A stretch of DNA of 64,000 bases, taken from Dyella japonica A8 (GTDB taxonomy: Bacteria > Pseudomonadota > Gammaproteobacteria > Xanthomonadales > Rhodanobacteraceae). A model generated the notes under the pieces. The model was not told where the DNA came from. It made no database searches and saw only the letters and a list, made by a program, of their open reading frames with translations. Positions 8,523 through 17,475 of the stretch are shown here, piece after piece (positions within the stretch are counted from its first letter, which is position 1; the number at the start of each line of letters is the position of its first letter). A program made the position numbers and the translations under genes. The stretch spans positions 1,798,001-1,862,000 of the forward strand of contig NZ_CP008884.1 of the NCBI RefSeq assembly GCF_000725385.1. Direction: 5' to 3'.

Positions 8523-8954
8523 TCAGTCCAGTCGTTCGACGAAGCTGACGTTGGCAATCCAGTTCGCTTGCCGCCTGGCGAGTTTCGAACTCACATCCTC
8601 CTCGCTGAAGCTTGCGGGCCGATGATTGAGCAGGCGCGGGTCGATGTCGTCCAGGGTGTTGACGTTGACCACGGCATAGAGCCGATCATCCACCGTACAA
8701 GTCACCAGCGGAACGACACCACATCGGTTGCAGATCAGGAAATGCGCGGTACCCGTGCCAAAGGCATAGCGGTTGACCGCGACTGGATCACGCAAGGCGA
8801 CGCGCAGACGGCCATCCGGAACAGACGTCCAAACCGCCCCATGCCGAGTGCAGAAAGAGCAATCACAGGCCCTCGCGGGGATCTCCACGGGGTCGGGCTC
8901 CCAGGTGAGCTCGAAGGCGATGTTCCCGCAATGGCAATGACCGTTCAGCAGCAT
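8523..8954 (-). CDS. GFA/CENP-V family zinc-binding protein
   Basis: A 143-residue protein of the glutathione-dependent formaldehyde-activating (GFA) family. Zinc ligands are recognisable as the cysteine groups GHCHCG, CDCSFC and CNRCG, in the usual order for the Mss4-like fold. Only a few members have demonstrated catalytic activity and many are zinc-binding proteins of unknown role. It converges on the DUF302 gene (9 bp between stops) and is divergent from the exported TPR-like gene. Confidence 0.88.
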   Translation of the reverse strand: MLLNGHCHCGNIAFELTWEPDPVEIPARACDCSFCTRHGAVWTSVPDGRLRVALRDPVAVNRYAFGTGTAHFLICNRCGVVPLVTCTVDDRLYAVVNVNTLDDIDPRLLNHRPASFSEEDVSSKLARRQANWIANVSFVERLD

Positions 8955-9142
8955 GATCGTCGATACCTTGGTTGACTGGCGGCGGAGCTGTCCGCCGTAC
9001 GCCCAAGCCTAATGCGTACCGGCCTGCCCATGGAAAGCCCCGCCAGGGCGCCGTGGCTGGCGCCGCTTCACAGAACGAGGCTTTCGCCTGGCCCTATGCT
9101 CGGCCGGCGGCAGTGGGCCGTGCGCCATCAGGAGGAGACATG

Positions 9143-10741
9143 ATGTCCCGGACTCGCTGGTTGTGGTGCCCGGCATGGGCGTTGATGGCTATCGCTGGTG
9201 GCGTATGCCAGGCACAGGGCTTAGCGCCCGCGCCGCCTGCGGCGCAGGCCACGCCGCCGCCGTCGCGCTGGCCCTTCAACAGGAATCTGTACCGTCCTTT
9301 CCTGGAAGCCGCCCGCGCCGCCGAACAGATCAGCGACCCGCTGCAGCGTTGCCTCGCTTATCCGGATCTGCCAGGAGTGAACTGGACGAAAGCCGTTACT
9401 GCCGCGTACTGCCACTATCAGTTCGACCCTGTCGTCTCCCTGGCCGAGGCGCGCGACCTGATCGAACACGGCAAGGCTGCCGAGCTCGACCGGCGGCTCG
9501 GCAAGGCCCGGCCGGCTCCGCTGTCGACGCTGGGCGCGCATGATCGGCTGGAAGGCACGTACTTCACCGATTTCGACGACGGTAGCGACGACCTGCGTGC
9601 GCTGCTCGATGCCTGGAAAAAGCAGTCACCGCACAGTGCTTACGCGCTGGCGGCCAGTGGCATGGCGTACGCGGCCATGGCGCAAAAGCAGCGCGGTGCC
9701 GAGGTGGCCTCCCGGACGTCGCCAGCTTCGTTTGAGGCCATGTCGCGCCTGCTGACATTGGCGCGCGCGGATCTCGACGAGGCGATCAAGCGGGATCCCA
9801 AGGTGACGCCAGCCTATTCGTCGATGATCTACGTGGCCGGGCTGGAGGGCGACCGCGCCTACGCGGCCCACGCAGGTGAGCAGGGACTGGCCAACGATCC
9901 GGCCAACTATTCCATCTATGCGAATCTGGTCTGGATAAACCAGCCCAAGTGGGGTGGCAGTGTCGAAGCGATGCAGCGCCTCGTCAGCGATGCCCAGGCG
10001 CATGCCGACCAGAACCCGTTGCTGCGACTACTGCTTTCCCAGCGCACCGGTGGCGACGAGGCCATAGAAGACTGCAACTGCGTCCGCGTTGATGACCCCA
10101 GGGCGTCACCGACGGCGCAAAAGGACTTCTACGCGGCGGCGAAGAACGTTTATCAGCAGCTGTTCGATGAAGCCGCTCCAAGGCTCATGCTGCGCAGTGC
10201 GGCCGTGTCGACGCGCAACCATCACGCGCTTCCGCTCTCGCTGATCTATCGCTCCGAAGAAATCCGCTTCAGTCGCGATGCCATCGAGCCGCGCATACTC
10301 CGGGCGCTCGATCTGGCCGATAGCGGCCAGCAGGAATGGGCGCTGGCCGAGGGCAAGGCGCTGGTGAGCCTGCGGCCGCAGGATCCGGATGCCTATGTCG
10401 CGCGTGGCATGGCGTACCGGGCTTCGGGTGACGTGAAACAGGCCGCGGATGATCTGGAGGAGGCCGTGCGCCGGAATCCCTCCGATGGCTGGACGCTCAA
10501 CGCCTTGTGCCACCTTTATGTGGACGAAACCCACGATTGGGACAAGGGGTGGGCCGCCACCAACAAACTGCTGCAGTTGAGGCCGGACAGCGCGAGCGGA
10601 TGGTTCTACCGCGCCACCATCCAGAAGGAGCAACCGCGCGAGGGACTCGATCAGACGATCGCGGACTTCATGGCAAAGTTCGGCGGCGATCCGAATAAGC
10701 AGGAGCTGGTGGCGCATATGCAGGCGATGAAACAACGCTGA
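9143..10741 (+). CDS. Exported TPR-like protein, possibly DUF4034-containing
   Basis: A 532-residue predicted periplasmic protein. The N-terminus is a Sec signal peptide (RTRWLWCPAWALMAIAGG, likely cleaved after AQA), followed by a proline/alanine linker. The middle resembles DUF4034 (AEARDLIEHGKAAELDRRL through HSAYALAASGMAYAAMA), and the C-terminus holds TPR-like helix pairs (DAYVARGMAYRASGDVKQAA, then WTLNALCHLYV). A strong AGGAGG precedes two adjacent ATGs at 9140 and 9143; the second has the better spacing. Function is unknown; helical-repeat proteins of this kind usually mediate protein contacts. The DUF4034 assignment is from memory of the pattern only. Confidence 0.75.
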   Translation: MSRTRWLWCPAWALMAIAGGVCQAQGLAPAPPAAQATPPPSRWPFNRNLYRPFLEAARAAEQISDPLQRCLAYPDLPGVNWTKAVTAAYCHYQFDPVVSLAEARDLIEHGKAAELDRRLGKARPAPLSTLGAHDRLEGTYFTDFDDGSDDLRALLDAWKKQSPHSAYALAASGMAYAAMAQKQRGAEVASRTSPASFEAMSRLLTLARADLDEAIKRDPKVTPAYSSMIYVAGLEGDRAYAAHAGEQGLANDPANYSIYANLVWINQPKWGGSVEAMQRLVSDAQAHADQNPLLRLLLSQRTGGDEAIEDCNCVRVDDPRASPTAQKDFYAAAKNVYQQLFDEAAPRLMLRSAAVSTRNHHALPLSLIYRSEEIRFSRDAIEPRILRALDLADSGQQEWALAEGKALVSLRPQDPDAYVARGMAYRASGDVKQAADDLEEAVRRNPSDGWTLNALCHLYVDETHDWDKGWAATNKLLQLRPDSASGWFYRATIQKEQPREGLDQTIADFMAKFGGDPNKQELVAHMQAMKQR

Positions 10742-10790
10742 GTTTCATCGCCGCCCGCGATCCTCCCTGCCGGCCTGGTATCGCTGAGGT

Positions 10791-10814
10791 GCCGTCAGAG
10801 CTGCCGTCAGAGCT
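10791..10814. repeat. 12-bp tandem duplication over the yeiH stop codon
   Basis: GCCGTCAGAGCT occurs twice in direct tandem (10791-10802 and 10803-10814). On the minus strand this duplicates the last codons of the YeiH-like protein, including the TGA, so the outer copy is untranslated. Confidence 0.8.
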
Positions 10815-11847
10815 GCCCGATGACCAACTGCACCAGCAGACTGCTCACCGATACCGCCGCCCAGACGCCCAGGCCGAGCAGGATCGGGCGCGCACCCGTC
10901 GAAGCCATCTTGCGCAGGTTGGCGGACAGGCCGATGGCCGTCAGCGCCACGATGATCAGGAACTCCGCGGCCATGTGCAGCAGCGGCTGGAGCGCGACCG
11001 GCACCAGACCTGCCGTACGAATGCCCGAGGCCACCAGGAACCACAGGATGAACCAGGGAAAGATGCGGGCCAGGCTGAAATCGCTGGCGCCCTGCTTCTT
11101 CTGCTTCCAGGCGGTGGCGAAGGCGATGATCAGGCAGATCGGGATGATCAGCGTGGCACGCGTCAGCTTGACGATGGTGGCGTAGTCACCGGCCTCCTTG
11201 CTGAAGCTGTAACCGGCGGCCACCACCGACGAGGTGTCGTTGATCGCCGTGCCCGCCCACAGGCCAAAGCCGAGATCCGACAGGTGAAGCAGATGGCCCA
11301 GCAGGGGGAACAGCAGCACCGCGACCAGGTTGAACAAAAAGATGGTGGAAATCGCGAAGGCGGTGTCGTGCTCGTCCGGCTTGATGATGGGCGTCACCGC
11401 GGCAATGGCCGAGCCACCGCAGATGGCCGTGCCCACGCCAATCAGGATCTTCAGCTTGTCGTGCACCTTCAGCCAGCGGCCGAGCAGCCATGCGGTGAGG
11501 AAGGCCACCGTGATGGTCACCAGCGTCACCGACAGCGATTCCAGCCCCGTCTTGGCGACTTGGTCCAGGCTCAGGCCGAAACCCAAGGCAATGATCGACC
11601 ACTGCAGCACCTGCTTGCCGGCGAACTGGATGCCCGGGGCATAGCGGGCGCCCGGCGCCACCGTGTTGCGCACCAGGATGCCCAGCACGATGCCGAACAC
11701 CGGGCCGCCGATCAGCGGGGCGAGCTTTCCCAGCCCCAGTGCCGCCAGGGCGATCAGAAGGGATAGGCCAAGGCCGGGCAGGCGCTGGGAAAGGGTAGGG
11801 GTGGCCGGGCTGGCGATGGCGGTGGTGTTCACGGGGCTCTCCTGCAA
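10807..11847 (-). CDS. yeiH: YeiH-type (UPF0324) putative sulfate/sulfite exporter
   Basis: A 346-residue polytopic inner membrane protein of the YeiH/UPF0324 family with about ten hydrophobic segments. The family signature VGTAICGGSAIAAVTPII lies in the middle and GLWAGTAINDTSSVVAAGYS follows. In other gammaproteobacteria yeiH is adjacent to and controlled by the LysR regulator YeiE (CysB-like), and transport of sulfate or sulfite is proposed but not firmly proven. The same divergent arrangement is present here, 72 bp from the LysR gene. The stop codon lies in a 12-bp tandem duplication. Confidence 0.9.
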   Translation of the reverse strand: MQESPVNTTAIASPATPTLSQRLPGLGLSLLIALAALGLGKLAPLIGGPVFGIVLGILVRNTVAPGARYAPGIQFAGKQVLQWSIIALGFGLSLDQVAKTGLESLSVTLVTITVAFLTAWLLGRWLKVHDKLKILIGVGTAICGGSAIAAVTPIIKPDEHDTAFAISTIFLFNLVAVLLFPLLGHLLHLSDLGFGLWAGTAINDTSSVVAAGYSFSKEAGDYATIVKLTRATLIIPICLIIAFATAWKQKKQGASDFSLARIFPWFILWFLVASGIRTAGLVPVALQPLLHMAAEFLIIVALTAIGLSANLRKMASTGARPILLGLGVWAAVSVSSLLVQLVIGQL

Positions 11848-11891
11848 TGGGCGCCATTGTCCGCTCCGCCATCCATCAAGAAAATTTTGAA

Positions 11892-11910
11892 TTATTGATG
11901 ATTGTTATAA
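11892..11910. promoter_or_regulatory. LysR-type operator (T-N11-A box) between yeiH and the LysR gene
   Basis: TTAT-N11-ATAA (11892-11910) is a perfect dyad of the classical LysR spacing in the short, AT-rich divergent spacer between the exporter and the regulator. It lies 9 bp before the regulator start, where autoregulation and exporter control could both be exerted. Confidence 0.55.
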
Positions 11911-11919
11911 AATAAGCTG

Positions 11920-12798
11920 ATGATCAACATCAGCCCGCGCCAGCTCGAGGTGTTCGTGCAAATCGCACGCCTCGGCAGCGTGCGGGCAGCCGCCGAGGCG
12001 CTGCACCTTACCCAGCCCGCCGCCAGCATGGCCCTGGCGGAAATGGAGCGGCAGCTGGATACCACTGTCTTCGCTCGCGAACGGGGGCGCCTGCGGCTCA
12101 ACACCCGCGGGCGCGAATTGCTGCCACTCGCGCAGGAGTTGCTGGAGCGCTATGCCGAATTCGGCCGCGTGGGCAGCGGTGGTGTCGACGAGCTGGGTGG
12201 CGAGTTGCGCGTCGGCGCAAGCAATACCGTCGGCAACTATCGGGTCGGCGAGCTCCTGGGCGCCTTCGTGCGGGCGCATCCGCATGTGTCGGTCCGGCTG
12301 CGCGTGTCCAACACGGCGGAGATCGTGGCGGCCATGCTCGATCACGCGCTGGAGCTTGGCTGTGTCGAAGGGCCGGTGGCGCATCCATCGCTGGAAGTCC
12401 GCCCGTGGCGCGACGACGTGCTGGCGGTGTGCACCTCGCCGGATCATCCGTTGGCGCGCAAGCGGCGGCTGGAGCCGGAGGATTTCGCCGGGGCGCGCTG
12501 GGTGTTGCGTGAACCGGGTTCGGCCACGCGCAGCCTGAGCGAGCGGGCCCTGTCTTCATTACCTGCGGGTGAAACCGTGCTGGAGCTGGATCAGGCGGAG
12601 GCCATCAAGCAGGCGGTGATCGCCGGGCTCGGCATTGCCTGCCTTCCCGAAGTGTCCGTGATCGACGCGGTCGCCGCCGGGCGGCTGAAAGTGCTGCACA
12701 CGCCGTTCCTGGACCTGCATCGCAAGCTGTCGCTGTTGCTGCATCGGCAGCGCTATCGCGGCGCGTTGATCGAAGCGTTTCTCGCTTGCGCGGGTTAA
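11920..12798 (+). CDS. LysR-family regulator, YeiE-like
   Basis: A 292-residue LysR-type regulator. The N-terminal winged helix is clear (SPRQLEVFVQIARLGSVRAA, then HLTQPAASMALAEMERQL), followed by a periplasmic-binding-like effector domain (LRVGASNTVGNYRVGELLGA, and GLGIACLPEVSVIDAV near the C-terminus). The sequence and the divergent yeiH neighbour match the YeiE branch, which in enterobacteria responds to sulfite. Effector identity here is inferred from context only. The gene converges on ptsI with a REP pair between them. Confidence 0.88.
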   Translation: MINISPRQLEVFVQIARLGSVRAAAEALHLTQPAASMALAEMERQLDTTVFARERGRLRLNTRGRELLPLAQELLERYAEFGRVGSGGVDELGGELRVGASNTVGNYRVGELLGAFVRAHPHVSVRLRVSNTAEIVAAMLDHALELGCVEGPVAHPSLEVRPWRDDVLAVCTSPDHPLARKRRLEPEDFAGARWVLREPGSATRSLSERALSSLPAGETVLELDQAEAIKQAVIAGLGIACLPEVSVIDAVAAGRLKVLHTPFLDLHRKLSLLLHRQRYRGALIEAFLACAG

Positions 12799-12812
12799 TG
12801 CCCCGTCGCACT

Positions 12813-12895
12813 CTGTAGGAGCGCACTTGTGCGCGACCGCAGCGCTTCGTCGTGACCATGGCGCACGACGGTCGCGCACAAGTGCGCTCCTACAG
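12813..12895. repeat. REP inverted pair, 27-bp arms
   Basis: Two exact 27-bp inverted arms (12813-12839 and 12869-12895), each containing GTAGGAGCGCAC and its own inner palindrome GTGCGC-type core, separated by 29 bp. It lies between the convergent LysR and ptsI genes, and matches two other copies at about 33.5 and 36.9 kb. Such elements are mobilised by RAYT transposases in related genomes; none is present in this window. Confidence 0.9.
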
Positions 12896-12910
12896 AAAAG
12901 CGAAATACGA

Positions 12911-14641
12911 TCAGCCGGTGATGCTGGCCAGCAGCGCTTCCGCTTCCTCGTGCGTTCGCGCACGCAGGATGCGCGGCGCCTGCGCGCGAAGCGCGGCATG
13001 ATCGAGCGAGATAAGGCGATCGCGCACGTGCAGCAGCTGGCTGGGGTGCATGCTGAACTCGCATAGCCCGAGCGCCAGCAGCAACGCGGTGAAGTTCGCA
13101 TCGCCGCCGATTTCGCCGCACAGGCTTACCGCTTTCTTCGCGCGTCGTCCTTCCGTGATCACGTAGGCGAGCAGGCGTAGCAGTGCCGGCTGCAGCGGGT
13201 TGTAGATGTTGTCCAGCGCGTCATTGCCACGGTCGGCGGCAAGCACGTACTGCGCAAGGTCATTCGTGCCGATGGCGAGGAAGTCGGCGTGTTCGAGCAA
13301 CGCTCGCACGTTGATCGCTGCCGCCGGCACTTCGATCATCGCGCCCAGCTGCAGCTTTTCGGGCAGGTCGATGTTCTCGCGCTTCAACTCCTGCCGTGCG
13401 AGCTTGAACAAGGTGCGCACCGCAATCAGCTCGTCCGGCTGCGTCACCATCGGCACCAGCACGCGCACCGGGCCGTAGCAGGCGGCGCGCAGGATGGCGC
13501 GGATCTGCGTGGTGAACACCGCGGGGTAGCGCAGCGACAGGCGCACGCCGCGCACGCCCAGCGCGGGGTTGTCCTCGCCGCGTATCACCAGGCCCGCGGC
13601 ATCGGCTTTGTCGGCGCCGAGGTCGAGCGTGCGGATGGTGACGGGCAGGCCGCCCATGCCCAGCACCAGGTCGCGGTAGGCGATGAACTGCTCGTCCTCG
13701 GTGGGCAGGCCTTTCTGGCGTAGGAACAGGAACTCGGTGCGATACAGGCCGACGCCGTCCGCGCCGCGGGCGCGGGCCATGGCGATGTCGGGCGGCATTT
13801 CCGCGTTGGCGTAGAGGCGGATATCCACGCCGTCACGGGTGCGCGTGGGCGCGTTCGCCAGTGTGGCCAGGCGGCGGCCTTCCTGTGCCGCCTCGCGCTG
13901 CCAGGCGCGGTAGCGGGCCAGATCCTGCGCGGTGGGATGCACCACGGCCTCGCCGCGTTCGGCATCGAGCAGGATCAGGTCGTCATCGTGGATGGTCGAC
14001 AGCGCGTCGCGCGCACCCACCAGCATGGGCAGGTCGAGGCTGCGCGCCAGGATGGCGCTGTGCGAATACGGGCTGCCCGAACTGGCCACCACGCCGAGCA
14101 GGCCGGCGCCGGCCAGGTGGGCCATGTCGGCAGGGGCAATGGTGTCGGCAATGAGGATCTCGCCCACGCGCGCGGCCAGCTTGCGCTCTTCGCGGCTGGT
14201 CTGGCGCTGCAGGGCGGAGATGACGCGGCTGATGACCTGGTCGACATCCTCTTTGCGCGAACGCAGGTACGGATCGTCCATCGCCTCGAACACGGCGGCC
14301 AGGCGGTCGCGCTGTTTCTTCAGCGCGGCACCGGGACGGTAGTGGCCAATGCGTACCAGGTCATCCAGCCCGCGCAGCAGCTCCGGGTCGTCGAGCAGCA
14401 GGCTGTGCGCGTCGATGAACTCGTTCACTTCGCGGGCGAGCGCACCATGCAGCTTGCCGCGCAGCTCGCGCAGTTCCTGGCGGGCGGTATCCAGCGCGCG
14501 ATGCAGGCGCTCCAGTTCGACGTCGATTTCGTCCTCGTTGAGTGGACGCGTGTCGACCAGGTAGCGACTGGGCTGCACCAGGCGGGCACGGCCCAGGGCC
14601 ATGCCTCTCGCTGCGGTGGTGCCTGTCAGTACCTGTCTCAT
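12911..14641 (-). CDS. ptsI: Phosphoenolpyruvate-protein phosphotransferase (PTS enzyme I)
   Basis: A 576-residue enzyme I, matching the usual length of 570-580. It autophosphorylates from phosphoenolpyruvate and passes phosphate to HPr. The phospho-histidine is in SGSPYSHSAILAR; downstream are the PEP-binding GEDNPALGVRGVRLSLRYP region, TNDLAQYVLAADRGN, and the catalytic cysteine in SLCGEIGGDANF. The start is the ATG before RQVLTGTTAARG; the frame extends 34 codons further but without homology. It is the last gene of hprK-rapZ-EIIA-ptsH-ptsI. No sugar-specific EIIB or EIIC is in the window. Confidence 0.96.
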   Translation of the reverse strand: MRQVLTGTTAARGMALGRARLVQPSRYLVDTRPLNEDEIDVELERLHRALDTARQELRELRGKLHGALAREVNEFIDAHSLLLDDPELLRGLDDLVRIGHYRPGAALKKQRDRLAAVFEAMDDPYLRSRKEDVDQVISRVISALQRQTSREERKLAARVGEILIADTIAPADMAHLAGAGLLGVVASSGSPYSHSAILARSLDLPMLVGARDALSTIHDDDLILLDAERGEAVVHPTAQDLARYRAWQREAAQEGRRLATLANAPTRTRDGVDIRLYANAEMPPDIAMARARGADGVGLYRTEFLFLRQKGLPTEDEQFIAYRDLVLGMGGLPVTIRTLDLGADKADAAGLVIRGEDNPALGVRGVRLSLRYPAVFTTQIRAILRAACYGPVRVLVPMVTQPDELIAVRTLFKLARQELKRENIDLPEKLQLGAMIEVPAAAINVRALLEHADFLAIGTNDLAQYVLAADRGNDALDNIYNPLQPALLRLLAYVITEGRRAKKAVSLCGEIGGDANFTALLLALGLCEFSMHPSQLLHVRDRLISLDHAALRAQAPRILRARTHEEAEALLASITG

Positions 14642-14796
14642 GTGGGCCTTCCATGGTGGAGCGGCCGGTCCGGCCGCGCGTGGCGTCGGCATCCCGCCAA
14701 CGCGTGGATTCCTGACCGGAAACGATGGCACGACGCAGCCCACCGGGCCGTGAATACGGCCTCAGGGTGAAGCACGCGTGTCATCTCCTTGCCCAC

Positions 14797-15066
14797 TCAG
14801 GCTCCTTCGTCGAACTTGCGGTCAAACAGCGCCACCACGGCGTCGAGCGCGGACTGCTCGTCCGGGCCGTCGGCACGCACGAGCAGCGGTGTGCCGATGC
14901 CGGCGGCCAGCATCATCACACCCATGATGCTTTGCGCATTCACTTCGCGACCCTTGCTGACCAGCCATACGGTGGACTTGAAGCCCTGCACGAGCTGCAC
15001 GAGCTTGGCCGAGGCGCGGGCGTGCAGGCCCAGCTTGTTGGAAACAACGATCTCTTTTTCAAGCAT
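14797..15066 (-). CDS. ptsH: Phosphocarrier protein HPr
   Basis: An 89-residue HPr. The phosphate-accepting His15 sits in NKLGLHARAS, and the regulatory Ser46 in NAQSIMGVMML, exactly where HPr kinase acts. Having both residues intact together with an hprK gene three genes upstream means the protein can receive both kinds of phosphorylation. It overlaps the end of the EIIA gene by eight bases, indicating coupled translation, and precedes ptsI by 155 bp. Confidence 0.97.
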   Translation of the reverse strand: MLEKEIVVSNKLGLHARASAKLVQLVQGFKSTVWLVSKGREVNAQSIMGVMMLAAGIGTPLLVRADGPDEQSALDAVVALFDRKFDEGA

Positions 15067-15451
15067 GGTCGATGAAGATTCCTCCGCGGCCACCACTGGC
15101 GGCGATCTCCGCCAGTTCGTCCAGCGGTTTTTCCGCGTAATTGAGCACGCGCAGCAGCATCGGGAGGTTGAGTCCCGACACGCAGCGCAACCGAACCCCG
15201 AGCGCGCCCAGCGACAGCCCGATGTTGCAGGGCGTGGCGCCGTAAAGGTCGGCGAGCACCAGCACGCCGTCGCCTTCGTCAAGTTCCCGCGCATGCCTGG
15301 CCGTGAGCGTACGCATCACGTCGGGATCCTCATGCGGGGGCACCTCGACCGCTTCCACCCGCAAGGGCAGTTTGGGCAGCACGTGGTGGGCGGCAGAGAT
15401 CAGCGCCTGGCCGACCGCCTCGTGCGTCATCAACAGCACGCCGACGCTCAT
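15059..15451 (-). CDS. PTS EIIA component, mannose family
   Basis: A 130-residue stand-alone EIIA of the mannose (EIIA-Man) family. The active-site His10 is in GVLLMTHEAVGQAL; DGVLVLADLYGATPCNIG and SGLNLPMLLRVL are the conserved core. In sugar-transporting systems this domain phosphorylates an EIIB, but none is encoded here; in proteobacteria with hprK such an orphan EIIA is thought to be regulatory. It lies 43 bp after rapZ and overlaps ptsH. Confidence 0.92.
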   Translation of the reverse strand: MSVGVLLMTHEAVGQALISAAHHVLPKLPLRVEAVEVPPHEDPDVMRTLTARHARELDEGDGVLVLADLYGATPCNIGLSLGALGVRLRCVSGLNLPMLLRVLNYAEKPLDELAEIAASGGRGGIFIDHA

Positions 15452-15494
15452 GACGGCAAGCCGGTCCGCTTCGTTTGGATGGACAGCATGGCTA

Positions 15495-16391
15495 TCACTC
15501 GAGTTCGCGATGGAAGGTAAGCACGCCGTTTCGCAGCGCGCGGTAGTGGGCGGCCAGTTTCTCCACCAGGTACACCGAGCGGTGGCGGCCGCCGGTGCAG
15601 CCGATGGCGATGGTGACGTAGCTGCGGTCGTCCGCCTCGAAGCGGGGCAACCACGTGTCGAGCCAGCGGGCCGTGTCCGCGAAGTACTCGGCGACCAGCG
15701 GCTGGGCTTCCAGGTAGTCGCGCACGCCTGCGTCCTTGCCGGACAGCGGGCGCAGCTTCGGATCCCAGTGAGGGTTGGGCAAGCAGCGCGCGTCGAACAC
15801 GAAATCCGCGTCCAGCGGCAGGCCGCGGCGGAACGCGAACGACTGGAACATCAGCGTCAGCCCTTCGGTGGCCTCGGCGTAGCCGGTGGCGATCAGGCGG
15901 CGCAACTGGTGCACGTTCAGTTCGCTGGAATCGATCACCTTGTCGGCGATGGCGGACAAGGGGCGCAACAGGCGGCGTTCTTCGGCAATGGCATCGGCGA
16001 GCGACAGGCGTCGCGATGACAGCGGGTGGCGGCGGCGCGTTTCCGAATAACGCTTGATCAGCACGTCGTCGCGGCAGTCCAGGAAGATCAGGTGGGTGTG
16101 CACGCCAGCGGCGGCCAGCTCCGACAGCATGGCCGGCATGCGCTGCAGGTCTTCACTGGGATTGCGCACGTCCACGCCCACCGCCACGTTGCGGCGCTTG
16201 CCTTCCACGTGCCGGCTCACCGCGGCGACCAGCTGCGGCAGCAGCACGGTCGGCAGGTTGTCGACGCAGTAGAAGTCCAGGTCTTCCAGCGCGCGCAGGG
16301 CTACCGTCTTGCCACCGCCCGACATGCCGGTGAGCACGATCAGGTGGATCGCGTCAGGCTGCTGGATGGCGCTGGAGGTCGTCTCGCTCAT
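15495..16391 (-). CDS. rapZ: RNase adapter protein RapZ
   Basis: A 298-residue P-loop protein of the RapZ (YvcJ) family. The N-terminal Walker A is LTGMSGGGKTVALRALED, followed by FYCVDNLP; the C-terminal RNA-binding domain carries FAFRRGLPLDADFVFDARC and GCTGGRHRSVYLVE. In enterobacteria RapZ senses glucosamine-6-phosphate and guides RNase E to the sRNA GlmZ; in other bacteria its targets are unclear. It starts three bases after the hprK stop codon, so the two are very probably co-translated. Confidence 0.96.
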   Translation of the reverse strand: MSETTSSAIQQPDAIHLIVLTGMSGGGKTVALRALEDLDFYCVDNLPTVLLPQLVAAVSRHVEGKRRNVAVGVDVRNPSEDLQRMPAMLSELAAAGVHTHLIFLDCRDDVLIKRYSETRRRHPLSSRRLSLADAIAEERRLLRPLSAIADKVIDSSELNVHQLRRLIATGYAEATEGLTLMFQSFAFRRGLPLDADFVFDARCLPNPHWDPKLRPLSGKDAGVRDYLEAQPLVAEYFADTARWLDTWLPRFEADDRSYVTIAIGCTGGRHRSVYLVEKLAAHYRALRNGVLTFHRELE

Positions 16392-16394
16392 GGG

Positions 16395-17345
16395 TCACCA
16401 CGGAGGCAGCCGGCGCATCTGGTGCGCCTGGCGGTCGATGAAGGTCTGGGCAGGGTCGATGCCCTTGCTCTTGAGCACATGGTTGCGCACGGCCGCCTCG
16501 ACCAGCACGGCCAGGTTGCGGCCGGGTGCCACGGGAATGGTGATCATCGGCACCGGCACCTCGAAGATCTCGCGATGGCCGATATCACCGGTGAGGCGCG
16601 TGAGCCCGTCGGTGTCTTCCCCTTCGCGCAGGGGCTTCAGGTGCACGACGAGTCGAAGGTACTTGGAGGGCTTGACCGCGGTGTGACCGAACATCTCGCG
16701 CACGTTCAGCACGCCCAGGCCGCGCACTTCCAGCAGATCCTGCAGCAGCTCGGGGCAAGTGCCGTCGATGACGTCGGGGGCGATCAGGGTGAATTCGGTG
16801 GCGTCGTCGGCCACTAGGCGGTGGCCGCGGCTGATCAGTTCCAGCGCAAGTTCGCTCTTGCCGGAGCCCGATTCGCCGGTGATCAGCACGCCGATGGAGA
16901 ACACTTCCAGGAACACGCCGTGCAGGGTGATCTTGGGCGCCAGCGTGCGCGCCAGGTGGTACTGCATCCAGGTCAGCAGCTCGTGGCCGCGCTTGGAGCT
17001 GATCCACAGCGGGGTATTGGTTTCCTCCGCCACCTCGCGCAGATCGGTGGGGATGGGCTGGTCCTTGGTGACGATCATCGCCACCGGCTGGTAGGCGGCG
17101 ATCTTGTTGATCGCTTCCCAGCGCTGCCGCGAATCCAGGCTGTCGAGGAAGTTCAGCTCCTCGGTACCGATGATCTGGATCTTGTTCGGATAGATGACGT
17201 TGAGATAGCCGATCAACGATGGGCGGCGCGTGGTCGTCGCGGCCTGCTCGAGCACGCGTGATTCGCCGCGCATGCCGGAAACCCAGCGCAGGGCCATGCG
17301 CTCGTGAACGCTGTCATAGAGTTGTCGGGCGGTCAGCCTATCCAA
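16395..17345 (-). CDS. hprK: HPr kinase/phosphorylase (TTG start proposed)
   Basis: A bifunctional enzyme that phosphorylates HPr on Ser46 and removes that phosphate. The Walker A GESGSGKS (residues 157-164), the conserved His142 in [10 protein letters not shown], and the signature [15 protein letters not shown] are present. I place the start at a TTG (17345) before [12 protein letters not shown], because family members begin in this region, AAAGGA lies six bases upstream, and this gives the family's usual length of 316. The ATG at 17432 would add 29 residues without resemblance. It takes the position that ptsN occupies after hpf in enterobacteria. Confidence 0.93.
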   Translation of the reverse strand: MDRLTARQLYDSVHERMALRWVSGMRGESRVLEQAATTTRRPSLIGYLNVIYPNKIQIIGTEELNFLDSLDSRQRWEAINKIAAYQPVAMIVTKDQPIPTDLREVAEETNTPLWISSKRGHELLTWMQYHLARTLAPKITLHGVFLEVFSIGVLITGESGSGKSELALELISRGHRLVADDATEFTLIAPDVIDGTCPELLQDLLEVRGLGVLNVREMFGHTAVKPSKYLRLVVHLKPLREGEDTDGLTRLTGDIGHREIFEVPVPMITIPVAPGRNLAVLVEAAVRNHVLKSKGIDPAQTFIDRQAHQMRRLPPW

Positions 17346-17475
17346 GCCTTGTCCTTTGCGCCGCCGGAAGAGGGTGGCTGCGCGGACATTGTGCCAGTTC
17401 ACACCGGCGGATGCCTTGGATCGGGGGAACAAGCGGGAGGAAGGCCCGCCCGGCGAAGGGGCGGGCCCGGGTGGG

